A stretch of DNA of 7,968 nt, from assembly GCA_964613305.1 (NCBI GenBank), contig CAZTII010000075.1, positions 1-7,968 on the forward strand, given 5' to 3'. The notes under the pieces were generated by a model. It worked only from the letters and a program-made list of their open reading frames with translations. It searched no databases and was not told where the DNA came from. A program made the position numbers and the translations under genes. Below, piece by piece: positions 1 through 6,511 of this stretch (positions are counted from its first letter, which is position 1; each line of letters opens with the position of its first letter). The DNA comes from CAZTII01 sp964613305 (lineage in GTDB: Bacteria > Bacillota_I > Bacilli_A > Erysipelotrichales > Erysipelotrichaceae).

Positions 1-12
1 CTAAGTAGTTGT
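1..12 (+). other. Lipobox (signal peptidase II cleavage and lipidation site)
   Basis: The first four in-frame codons encode Leu-Ser-Ser-Cys, matching the lipobox consensus [LVI][ASTVI][GAS]C. A polar Ser/Lys stretch and then the FMN-binding domain follow. The cysteine codon is 10-12. The hydrophobic signal peptide that should precede it lies outside the window, so the call rests on motif, context and family precedent for lipid-anchored flavinylated reductases in Gram-positive bacteria. Confidence 0.7.
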
Positions 13-1704
13 AAAAGTAGTTCAACACTTAAAGATGGAGTATTTGAAGGAGTTGGTAAAGGTAGGGGCGGAGATATTAAAGTAAGTGTTACGCTTGCTG
101 ATGCGACAATTACAGATGTTGTTGTGCTAAGCCATGGCGAAACACAAGGTTTTGATAAAGCGATGGATACATTAAAACAGCTTGTACTTAGTCAAAATTC
201 GATTGCTGTTGATAAAGTAAGTGGTGCTACACTGACATCCAATGGTTATTTAGAAGCGATTGAAAATGCGATTAAAGCGGCAGGTGGAACTGTTGGTATG
301 TTGAAGAAAGTATCATCAACATCAACGCAAACAACAAAAAAAGTTATTAGTGAAACGGTTGATGTGGTTGTTATTGGTGGTGGAGGTGCTGGTTTTGCGG
401 CAGCGATTGAAGCGAAAAAAGCTGGTGCTAATGTTATATTGATTGAAAAAATGCATGCAGTTGGTGGCAATACATTAATATCAGGTGCTGAATATGCAGC
501 TCCTGCCAACTGGATTCAAGCAAAAGAAGGAATTGTTGATAGTCCTGATTTAATGTATGGCGACGTACTAAAAGGAGGAGACAACAAAAATAATCCAGAA
601 CTAGTACGTGTTTTAGCGGATAAAGCGCTTGATGGTGCAATATGGCTAAGAGATGAATGCAACGTTATATGGGAAGAGGAGTTAATGTTCTTTGGTGGTC
701 ATTCCGTAAAACGTTCACTTATTCCACTTGATGCAAGTGGAGTAGAAATCATTAAAAAAATGTCAAAAAAAGCTGAAGAGTTAAAAATTAAAGTGTATGT
801 TGATACAAAAGCGGTTGATTTAATAACAAAAGATGGCGCTGTCGTTGGTGTTAAAGCGGAAGGTAAAGACAATGATTATGAATTTACTGCGAAAAGCACG
901 ATTATAACAACTGGTGGCTTTGGTTCTAATTTAGAAATGCGTATTAAATACAACAAAGATATGGATGAAAAAATATTATCGACAAACACAGTTGGATCAA
1001 CTGGTGATGGCATTATTTTAGCTGAAAAAGTTGGTGCAAATTTAGTTGGAATGGAATACATTCAAACCTATCCAATCTGCGATCCATTAACGGGAACATT
1101 ATTGTACTTTGATGATGCAAGATTGTATGGTCATACGGTAATTGTAAATCTTGAAGGAAAACGATTTGTAGAAGAGTTGGGTAGACGTGATGTGATGTCG
1201 ATGGCTATTAAAAATCAAACAGGAAGTGCTTGTTATGAAATTGTGGACCAAAATGGATTTGATAATTCAAAATTATTAGAAAATCATGGTCCAGAAATTC
1301 AATATTTATATGACAATAAATTATTGGTGAAAGCTGATACGTTAGATGGAGTTGCGGAATTCTTTGGTATCAATAAAGATAATTTTAAAGAAACAATTAA
1401 AAACTACAATAGTTATGTTGATGCTAAAAGTGACCCAGAATTCAATAAGCGATCACTTCCAAGTAAGGTAGATACTGGTCCATATTACATGATTAAAGCA
1501 GTGCCAGCTGTTCATCATACGATGGGAGGTATTGAAATAAACACAAACGCTGAAGTAATTTCTACTGAAGGTAAAGTAATTCCAGGATTGTATGCGGCAG
1601 GAGAAGTTACTGGTGGAGTTCATGGTTCCAATCGTTTAGGTAGTGACGCATTAGCTGATATCATCGTATTTGGCAGAATCGCAGGAATCAACGCTTCAAA
1701 GTAA
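1..1704 (+). CDS. Flavinylated lipoprotein reductase, UrdA-like (urocanate reductase type); 5' end outside the window
   Basis: The frame is open from base 1 to TAA at 1702-1704 (567 visible residues), so the true start lies upstream and the internal GTG at 124 is not the start. Visible residues 1-4 read LSSC, a lipobox. Next comes an FMN-binding domain (about 10-95) with SGATLTS at 74-80; Thr77 is the likely covalent FMN site made by an ApbE flavin transferase. After a Ser/Thr/Lys linker, an FAD-binding fumarate-reductase-type domain starts with GGGGAG (126-131). Catalytic counterparts of Shewanella Fcc3 are present: Arg396 (GRRD, proton donor), His505 (HHTMGG) and Arg545 (GSNRLG). The His of the fumarate pocket (QAHPT in Fcc3) is Tyr357 (YIQTYP), with Asp372 fifteen residues later. 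This is the Tyr/Asp pair recalled for UrdA (Y373, D388). Predicted role: anaerobic reduction of an enoate, best guess urocanate to imidazole propionate, outside the membrane. Family certain; substrate inferred. Confidence 0.9.
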   Translation, partial: LSSCKSSSTLKDGVFEGVGKGRGGDIKVSVTLADATITDVVVLSHGETQGFDKAMDTLKQLVLSQNSIAVDKVSGATLTSNGYLEAIENAIKAAGGTVGMLKKVSSTSTQTTKKVISETVDVVVIGGGGAGFAAAIEAKKAGANVILIEKMHAVGGNTLISGAEYAAPANWIQAKEGIVDSPDLMYGDVLKGGDNKNNPELVRVLADKALDGAIWLRDECNVIWEEELMFFGGHSVKRSLIPLDASGVEIIKKMSKKAEELKIKVYVDTKAVDLITKDGAVVGVKAEGKDNDYEFTAKSTIITTGGFGSNLEMRIKYNKDMDEKILSTNTVGSTGDGIILAEKVGANLVGMEYIQTYPICDPLTGTLLYFDDARLYGHTVIVNLEGKRFVEELGRRDVMSMAIKNQTGSACYEIVDQNGFDNSKLLENHGPEIQYLYDNKLLVKADTLDGVAEFFGINKDNFKETIKNYNSYVDAKSDPEFNKRSLPSKVDTGPYYMIKAVPAVHHTMGGIEINTNAEVISTEGKVIPGLYAAGEVTGGVHGSNRLGSDALADIIVFGRIAGINASK

Positions 1705-1712
1705 AATATAGT

Positions 1713-1761
1713 AAAAATACATTGAACTAAGGATATATCTTAGTGTTCAATGTATTTTTTT
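1713..1761. terminator. Bidirectional intrinsic terminator between convergent genes
   Basis: The arms AAAAATACATTGA (1713-1725) and TCAATGTATTTTT (1747-1759) are perfectly complementary. An inner helix pairs ACTAAG (1726-1731) with CTTAGT (1739-1744), leaving a 7-nt loop and a 2-nt bulge (1745-1746). A T run follows on the + strand (1754-1761). The A run at 1713-1717 gives a U run in the opposite direction. It sits 8 nt after the reductase stop and 13 nt beyond the RNase J stop, so it probably serves both. Confidence 0.85.
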
Positions 1762-1773
1762 AAAAGTATTGTT

Positions 1774-3567
1774 TTATGATGATTTTCTTGTTTTCATTGC
1801 TTCCATTGCTGCCTTTTGATTTAAAATAACAGGAATTACAATTGGATTACGATTTGTTTTTTTGTATAAAAATGGTTCGAGTGAAGAACGAATACAATTT
1901 TTTAATTCACCGAACGTCGTTCGTTGTTCCATTACTTTTTTAATGGAATCATATACTACAAGTTCAGCTTCCTTTAATAAGGTTTGATTTTCTTTAATGA
2001 ATACAAATCCACGTGATACAATGTTTGGTCGACATAATATTTTATTGTAGCGAGAGTCAATCGTTACAATAACAGCTACTAAACCATTATCAGCTAATAG
2101 TTGACGATCTTTGATAACAGAAGTCGATAATCCAGAAATATCATTACCATCAACGTAAATATTGTCTGTTTGAATTCTTTCGTTGGAGAAGAAACACGTT
2201 TCATTTCTCAATACAACGACATCACCATTACTACAGATGAAACAGTTTTCTTTTGGAACACCAGTTTCTACTGCCGTATCAGCATGTTGTTTTAACATTT
2301 TGTATTCACCGTGCATTGGCATAAAATATTTTGGTTTTATAAGTTGTAACATTAATTTTTGTTCTTCTTGTGAAGCGTGACCGGTTGTATGTAATGAAGT
2401 AAGTGGTGAGTTAACGAGAACATTTGCGCCAACGCGCGTTAATTGATTAACAACCGCAGAAACACTTACTGCATTTCCTGGAATTGGGCTGCTTGAGAAT
2501 ATAACGGTATCTCCTGGAATGATTTTAATAAAACGATGCGTTCCATTAGCAATTCTACTTAATGCCGCTAAAGGCTCTCCTTGTGAACCAGTACATACGA
2601 TACATATTTTATTAGCAGGGTAGTTATTTAATTCATATGGCGTTACAAAGTGTTTTTCATCAATGCGAATCGTTCCTAATTTTCGACCAATTTCAACAAC
2701 GTTTTCCATGGAACGGCCAAATACGGCAACTTTTCTTCCACATTGTACAGCTGCTTCTAGAATTTGGCCAACACGAAGTACATTGGATGCAAAAGTGGAT
2801 ACAAGTAATCGTCCTGGTGTTTTTCTTGTTTGATCAAGCAGTGATTGTGCAACTTTTTTTTCTGATATAGAGAATCCTGATACTCCTGAGTTGGTTGAAT
2901 CACTCAATAGTAGTGTTACACCAATTTGGCCAATGTATGCCATTTTTTGATAATCACAGTTTCCACCAATTGGTGTTAAGTCAAATTTAAAGTCGCCGGT
3001 TTGGACAATGCGACCATTAGGGGTGTTGACTAGAACACCTAATGCATCTGGTATCGAGTGAACTACATTGAAGAAACCGATGGAAAAATGTTTTGTTGCA
3101 ATTCGTGATTCATCATTAATTGTAATTAATTTCACGCTTTTTGATAATTTTCTTTCATCTAACTTTTTAGTGATTAAAGAAGATGCAAATCGTGAAGCGT
3201 ATATTTTGTCGATTTTTACAGTTTGTACTAAAAAGGGAATACCACCAATATGGTCTTCATGACCATGGGTGATAACAAGTGCCTTAATTTTGTGCTGATT
3301 AAGTACTAAATAAGAATAGTCAGGAATTACATAGTCTACACCTAATAAATTTTCTTCTGGGAATAGAACTCCTGCATCAATAATAATGATTTCATTTTCG
3401 TGTTCTATTGCATACATGTTTTTGCCGACTTCACCAAGTCCGCCTAAAGCATAAACAAGAGTATCTGTTTTGCGATTTATCTTACTTTCATTAAGAGGCG
3501 GTATTATTGTTTTTTTTCTCGGCGCCGTCTTTCTAGTATTGTTGCGTGTTTCGTTTGTGTCTTTCAT
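1774..3567 (-). CDS. rnjA: Ribonuclease J (RNase J1-type)
   Basis: Metallo-beta-lactamase/beta-CASP ribonuclease with 5'-to-3' exonuclease and endonuclease activity, acting in mRNA turnover and rRNA maturation in the cytoplasm. The 597-residue product has the motif HGHEDH (101-106), His170, Asp192 (TGDFKFD), the beta-CASP region (TGSQGEP at 326-332, then SSSPIPGN), His397 (TTGHASQEEQ) and His419 (MHGEY). All metal ligands are intact, as in RNase J1 and unlike the degenerate site of RNase J2. The family C-terminal domain is present (FLYKKTNRNP near 567). It is longer than the roughly 555-residue Bacillus enzyme because of about 28 basic residues at the N-terminus and a short basic C-terminal tail. 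The ATG is preceded by GAGG at 3574-3577 (read on the minus strand) with 6-nt spacing. It starts 17 bp after def ends, so the two are probably co-transcribed, and transcription ends at the hairpin near 1713-1761. Confidence 0.96.
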   Translation of the reverse strand: MKDTNETRNNTRKTAPRKKTIIPPLNESKINRKTDTLVYALGGLGEVGKNMYAIEHENEIIIIDAGVLFPEENLLGVDYVIPDYSYLVLNQHKIKALVITHGHEDHIGGIPFLVQTVKIDKIYASRFASSLITKKLDERKLSKSVKLITINDESRIATKHFSIGFFNVVHSIPDALGVLVNTPNGRIVQTGDFKFDLTPIGGNCDYQKMAYIGQIGVTLLLSDSTNSGVSGFSISEKKVAQSLLDQTRKTPGRLLVSTFASNVLRVGQILEAAVQCGRKVAVFGRSMENVVEIGRKLGTIRIDEKHFVTPYELNNYPANKICIVCTGSQGEPLAALSRIANGTHRFIKIIPGDTVIFSSSPIPGNAVSVSAVVNQLTRVGANVLVNSPLTSLHTTGHASQEEQKLMLQLIKPKYFMPMHGEYKMLKQHADTAVETGVPKENCFICSNGDVVVLRNETCFFSNERIQTDNIYVDGNDISGLSTSVIKDRQLLADNGLVAVIVTIDSRYNKILCRPNIVSRGFVFIKENQTLLKEAELVVYDSIKKVMEQRTTFGELKNCIRSSLEPFLYKKTNRNPIVIPVILNQKAAMEAMKTRKSS

Positions 3568-3584
3568 TTAATACCTCTTCCTTT

Positions 3585-4151
3585 TTAAATAACAAGAGCA
3601 TCAGGAATGTGGATAAAAGGGTCACGCTTATTGATGCGGTCATAAAATAGAACACCATTAAAATGGTCTAATTCATGTTGCAAAACAATTGCTAAAAAGC
3701 CTTTTGCCCGAATGGTGATCTCTTGATTTTGTAATACATCAAATGCTTTTATGGTAACTCGTGCATGACGAATAACGTATCCTTCATGCATTTCGCCGAC
3801 GGATAAACATCCTTCGCCGGACTCTAAGTAAGCTTTTTGGGTTGAACGCGATATAATGCGTGGATTGACTAAAGCATATTCGTAGTTGACGATATCACCA
3901 TGACGGTTAGTATCACTACAAACTACAGCACATAACTGTTTTGCAACACCAACTTGAATGGCTGAAATACCAACTGCAGGTCTTAGATTTTTTTCTTCTG
4001 CTAGTATTGGATCAGTTGATTCTCTTACGTACGTTAAAAGCGCATCCATTAATGATGCATCTTCTTGCGACAATGGCAAAGCAACTGGTTGTGATTTTTC
4101 ACGAATAAGTGAATCTGTATCTTTAATAATAGTATTATTGTTTATCTCCAT
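3585..4151 (-). CDS. def: Peptide deformylase
   Basis: Metalloenzyme that removes the formyl group from the N-terminal methionine of nascent proteins at the ribosome. All three signature motifs are present in 188 residues: motif I AVGISAIQ (59-66), motif II EGCLS (113-117, metal ligand Cys115) and motif III HELDH (159-163, ligands His159 and His163, catalytic Glu160). Length and the insertion between motifs I and II suit the type II enzymes of Gram-positive bacteria. Motif I departs from the common GVGLAAPQ: the first Gly is Ala59, the first Ala is Ser63 and Pro is Ile65; the Gln is kept. The ATG has AAGGTG upstream (about 4156-4161 on the minus strand). It is the first gene of a def-rnjA unit read from the divergent region shared with ftsW. 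Bacillus subtilis also keeps a def gene (defB) near rnjA. Confidence 0.95.
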   Translation of the reverse strand: MEINNNTIIKDTDSLIREKSQPVALPLSQEDASLMDALLTYVRESTDPILAEEKNLRPAVGISAIQVGVAKQLCAVVCSDTNRHGDIVNYEYALVNPRIISRSTQKAYLESGEGCLSVGEMHEGYVIRHARVTIKAFDVLQNQEITIRAKGFLAIVLQHELDHFNGVLFYDRINKRDPFIHIPDALVI

Positions 4152-4233
4152 AAAACACCTTCTACTCTATTTTATCAAATATTTCAAATTTTAAAAGTAA
4201 AAAGTGTGATAAAATAGTAAAGAGGTGACTTTT
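4152..4233. promoter_or_regulatory. Divergent promoter region between def and ftsW
   Basis: This 82-bp gap holds an inverted repeat: CTATTTTATCA (4167-4177) and TGATAAAATAG (4207-4217), with 29 bp between arms. Read outward, each arm contains TGATAAAAT, an extended -10 type element (TGn followed by TAAAAT). One faces def and the other faces ftsW. I see no convincing TTGACA -35 box for either. Predicted transcript starts (about 4162 and 4222) lie at the edge of the Shine-Dalgarno sites, implying 5' leaders of only about 11-12 nt. Promoter positions are inferred from sequence only. Confidence 0.6.
4221..4227 (+). promoter_or_regulatory. Ribosome binding site that fixes the ftsW start
   Basis: AGAGGTG lies 6 nt before the ATG at 4234. 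An in-frame GTG at 4225-4227 is part of this site and would have no Shine-Dalgarno sequence of its own, so the ATG is preferred as the start. Confidence 0.85.
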
Positions 4234-5430
4234 ATGCAAGAAAAACAAAAAAAACAACCTTTTAAGATGCCAAAGTACTATGATAGTTGGATACATGGAA
4301 GTGTTATTCTACTTTCTATCTTAGGTTTAATAATGGTAACAAGTGCTTCCATGGGATTAGCAGTACAAAAAACAGGTTATTTACAATTTCAAATGTTTTC
4401 TTTAGCAAAACAATTAGTATTTACTGTTGTTGGTTATATTGCAATGCTTGCTTGTGCAAAATTATTTACTTTTGAGAAAATTCAGGAAAACATCTATTCA
4501 ATTATTATTTTGACTTTTTTTTCGCTTATTCTGGCGCTATTTTTCCCGGAAACATCAGGAGCTCGAGCATGGATTCGTTTACCTAACAATTTAGGTACCA
4601 TTCAACCATCAGAATTTTCAAAATTAGTCATTATATTAATTATTGCATTATATTTGTGTGATCTTAAAAAATTACAAAAAGATCCTTTTCAATTAATCAA
4701 ACCACCATTGATTATTATTTTAACGTATGTTTTTATTGTGTTAGTATTACAAAAAGACTTAGGTACGGCGGTGATTATGCTAGGTATTGGTTGTATTTTA
4801 TTTTTGATACCGCAACATCCACAATTACTTAAATATCAAAAGATCATCACTGTTTTATTTGTCTTGGGAATGATTGCGGCTATATTCGTATTATCACCCT
4901 TGGGAGTTGATTTTATTAACCATTTACCCCTAAAAGAATATCAAAAAAATCGTTTCTTATCCGCTATCAATCCTTTTATTGATCAACATGGAACAGGGTA
5001 TCAATTAATTTTAGGTCTTGTAGCTTGTGTTACTGGTGGCTTTGCTGGAACTGGTTTAGGAAATTCTATTCGTAAATATTCGCGTTTTCCAGCATCAGAC
5101 TCTGACTTTATTTTAACAATATTAATTGAAGAATTAGGATTTGTTGGCTTTTTAGTTGTGTTAGTATTATATACAATTATTATTGTTCGTTTATTTCGCT
5201 ATGCTTTTTTAATTAAAAGTGAAAAAGCGAAAGTTGTTTTAATTGGAACTGCGATGTATTTATTAATACACTATATTTTAAATGTTGGTGGTGTTACCGG
5301 TTTAATTCCTTTAACTGGCGTTCCTCTTTTATTAATATCATCAGGTGGTTCTAGTTCGGTTTCAATTTTGATGGCTATTGGATTTTCACAAGCTATTATT
5401 TCGCAATATAAACAAGGTGTTATAGTATGA
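4234..5430 (+). CDS. ftsW: Septal peptidoglycan glycosyltransferase FtsW (SEDS family)
   Basis: Polytopic membrane enzyme of 398 residues that polymerises lipid II glycan strands at the division septum with a partner class B penicillin-binding protein, none of which is encoded here. A short Lys-rich cytoplasmic start is followed by about ten hydrophobic segments, the first near 22-45. SEDS signatures in order: GARAWIRL with IQPSEFSK (109-130), QKDLGTAVI (about 174-182), NRFLSAINPF (239-248), the GTGLGNSIRKYSRFPASDSDF block (about 272-292) and GGVTGLIPLTGVPLL near 352-368. Asp291 in SDSDF matches the catalytic Asp of RodA/FtsW. The family could also include RodA or SpoVE, but GLGNS and the GVTGLIPLTGVPLP-like block favour FtsW. 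Its TGA overlaps the rsmD ATG (ATGA at 5427-5430), so it probably heads an ftsW-rsmD-coaD operon. Confidence 0.93.
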   Translation: MQEKQKKQPFKMPKYYDSWIHGSVILLSILGLIMVTSASMGLAVQKTGYLQFQMFSLAKQLVFTVVGYIAMLACAKLFTFEKIQENIYSIIILTFFSLILALFFPETSGARAWIRLPNNLGTIQPSEFSKLVIILIIALYLCDLKKLQKDPFQLIKPPLIIILTYVFIVLVLQKDLGTAVIMLGIGCILFLIPQHPQLLKYQKIITVLFVLGMIAAIFVLSPLGVDFINHLPLKEYQKNRFLSAINPFIDQHGTGYQLILGLVACVTGGFAGTGLGNSIRKYSRFPASDSDFILTILIEELGFVGFLVVLVLYTIIIVRLFRYAFLIKSEKAKVVLIGTAMYLLIHYILNVGGVTGLIPLTGVPLLLISSGGSSSVSILMAIGFSQAIISQYKQGVIV

Positions 5431-5993
5431 GAGTAGTTGCGGGAGAATATCGTTCTAGGCGTCTAAAAACGCTTGCTACAGATCATACTAGACCAACCTT
5501 AGATAAAGTCAAAGAGGCAGTGTTTTCATCGATTGGTCCTTATTTCTATGGTGGTAGCATATTGGATTTATTTTCTGGTTCAGGAAGCATTGCCATTGAA
5601 TTTTTATCGCGAGGAATTGATGAGGCAGTAGTGTGTGATAATGATTTTAAAGCAATTTCAATCATTAAAGAAAACTTATCGATGGTAAAAGATAAGCAAG
5701 TTAAAGTGTATCAATTGGATTATAAAAGCTGTTTAAAACGATGTGAAAACAAACAATTTGATTATATTTATGTTGATCCACCATTTTTTAGTCATTACTA
5801 CGATGATGTTTTAGAAAAGATTTCATCGATGAATTGTTTAAAAGATAATGGTGTAATACTATGTGAAAGCAGTAAAGAAGAAATTATTTCAACCACTTCT
5901 TTTATTCAAACTAAAGAAGTTGTATATGGTACGTGTAAAATAACGTATTTTAGAAAAGAGGTTCGTGATGAAAATAGCATGTTATCCCGGTAG
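5427..5993 (+). CDS. rsmD: 16S rRNA (guanine-966-N2)-methyltransferase RsmD
   Basis: SAM-dependent methyltransferase that modifies G966 (E. coli numbering) of 16S rRNA during 30S assembly. The 188-residue product begins with the family N-terminus MRVVAGEYRSRRL and has RPTLDKVKEAVF (22-33), the SAM-binding motif I DLFSGSGSIAIE (47-58), acidic Asp71 at the end of strand beta-2, and the catalytic motif VDPPFF (116-121), a variant of the usual DPPY. The start overlaps the ftsW stop by 4 bases; AAGG at 5414-5417 inside ftsW can act as its ribosome binding site. Its own 3' end overlaps coaD by 26 bp, so translation of the three genes is probably coupled. rsmD followed by coaD is a very common pair in Bacillota. 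Confidence 0.95.
   Translation: MRVVAGEYRSRRLKTLATDHTRPTLDKVKEAVFSSIGPYFYGGSILDLFSGSGSIAIEFLSRGIDEAVVCDNDFKAISIIKENLSMVKDKQVKVYQLDYKSCLKRCENKQFDYIYVDPPFFSHYYDDVLEKISSMNCLKDNGVILCESSKEEIISTTSFIQTKEVVYGTCKITYFRKEVRDENSMLSR
5954..5961 (+). promoter_or_regulatory. Ribosome binding site that fixes the coaD start
   Basis: AAAAGAGG lies inside the 3' end of rsmD, 6 nt before the ATG at 5968. The adjacent in-frame GTG at 5965 has only 3 nt of spacing. The ATG also gives the expected short family N-terminus (MKIACYPGSFDP). Confidence 0.8.
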
Positions 5994-6456
5994 TTTTGAT
6001 CCAATTACAAATGGCCATTTAGATATTATTGAACGTGCCAGCAAAATGTTTGATGAAGTAGATGTCGTAATTATGGAAAATAGTCGTAAGAAAGCGATGT
6101 TTAGCGCTTCAGAACGATTGTTTATGATTGAAAAATGTGTTGCGCATTGTCCTAATGTGAAAGTTGTTGTTGGTGAAGGACTAACTGTTGATTACGCTAA
6201 AAAAATAGGTGCCCATGTCATTATTCGAGGAATTCGAGCAGTTGCCGATTATGAATATGAACTTCAACAAGCAACCGCAAACATGATGTTAAATCAAGAT
6301 ATTGAAACATTATTTTTTGTCGCACGACCAGAATATTCTTTTTTAAGTAGTTCGATAGCAAAAGAAATTGCATATTACAAAGGTGATATTTCACCAATTG
6401 TTCCAAAAGAAATTGTTGAATTTGTTTCTGAAGAAATTCAAAAAAGAATAAAGTGA
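5968..6456 (+). CDS. coaD: Phosphopantetheine adenylyltransferase (PPAT)
   Basis: Catalyses the penultimate step of coenzyme A synthesis: 4'-phosphopantetheine plus ATP gives dephospho-CoA and pyrophosphate; a soluble, usually hexameric enzyme. The 162-residue product matches the family length. It shows the nucleotidyltransferase signature GSFDPITNGH (8-17, the T-x-G-H motif), the basic loop SRKKAMFS (39-46), IIRGIRAVADYEYE (about 85-98, Arg87 equivalent to E. coli Arg88) and the C-terminal ATP motif YSFLSSS (123-129). No key residue is missing. The start lies within the last 26 bp of rsmD, and a hairpin terminator begins immediately after its TGA, making it the last gene of the ftsW-rsmD-coaD unit. 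Confidence 0.97.
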   Translation: MKIACYPGSFDPITNGHLDIIERASKMFDEVDVVIMENSRKKAMFSASERLFMIEKCVAHCPNVKVVVGEGLTVDYAKKIGAHVIIRGIRAVADYEYELQQATANMMLNQDIETLFFVARPEYSFLSSSIAKEIAYYKGDISPIVPKEIVEFVSEEIQKRIK

Positions 6457-6496
6457 AAAAAATTACCAACTTTTTAAAAAGTCGGTAGTTTTTTTT
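6457..6496 (+). terminator. Intrinsic terminator after coaD
   Basis: An A run (6457-6462) and TTACCAACTTT (6463-6473) pair with AAAGTCGGTAG (6478-6488) and the following T run (6489-6496). The pairing has one A-C mismatch (6468/6483), one T-G pair and a 4-nt loop. The stem directly follows the coaD stop and ends in eight T residues, so it closes the ftsW-rsmD-coaD transcript. The A run on the other side could let it work in reverse too, but no opposing gene needs it. Confidence 0.85.
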
Positions 6497-6502
6497 AGAA
6501 TA

Positions 6503-6511
6503 TGCTATAGT
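6503..6511 (+). promoter_or_regulatory. Candidate extended -10 promoter of the phospho-beta-glucosidase gene
   Basis: TGCTATAGT is a TGn extended -10 element with hexamer TATAGT (6506-6511). It lies just after the coaD terminator and 23 nt before the ATG at 6535, giving a predicted leader of about 17 nt that includes AAAGAGG (6522-6528). The -35 position (about 6483-6488) falls in the terminator stem and does not resemble TTGACA. I see no antiterminator (RAT) hairpin or clear operator here. Confidence 0.5.

Noticed and set aside
124..126. GTG at 124 as the start of the flavin reductase
   Set aside because: The frame is open to base 1, and the upstream residues contain a lipobox and the start of the FMN-binding domain, so this GTG is an internal Val.
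246..1061. Minus-strand open frames opposite the flavin reductase (246-509, 434-640, 876-1061)
   Set aside because: They lie wholly inside a gene with clear domains, have no ribosome binding site and encode low-complexity or unrecognisable peptides; they are shadows.
1..1704. Calling the reductase a plain fumarate reductase
   Set aside because: The fumarate-pocket His (QAHPT in Fcc3) is Tyr here and the following segment is two residues longer with a Phe-Asp-Asp, so fumarate is not the likeliest substrate.
2183..4194. Plus-strand open frames opposite rnjA and def
   Set aside because: They are antisense to well-supported genes, have no recognisable product and no promoter or Shine-Dalgarno support.
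4225..4227. GTG at 4225 as the ftsW start
   Set aside because: It is part of the Shine-Dalgarno sequence AGAGGTG; the ATG at 4234 has ideal spacing.
5965..5967. GTG at 5965 as the coaD start
   Set aside because: It is only 3 nt from the ribosome binding site; the next codon is an ATG with 6-nt spacing and gives the usual family N-terminus.
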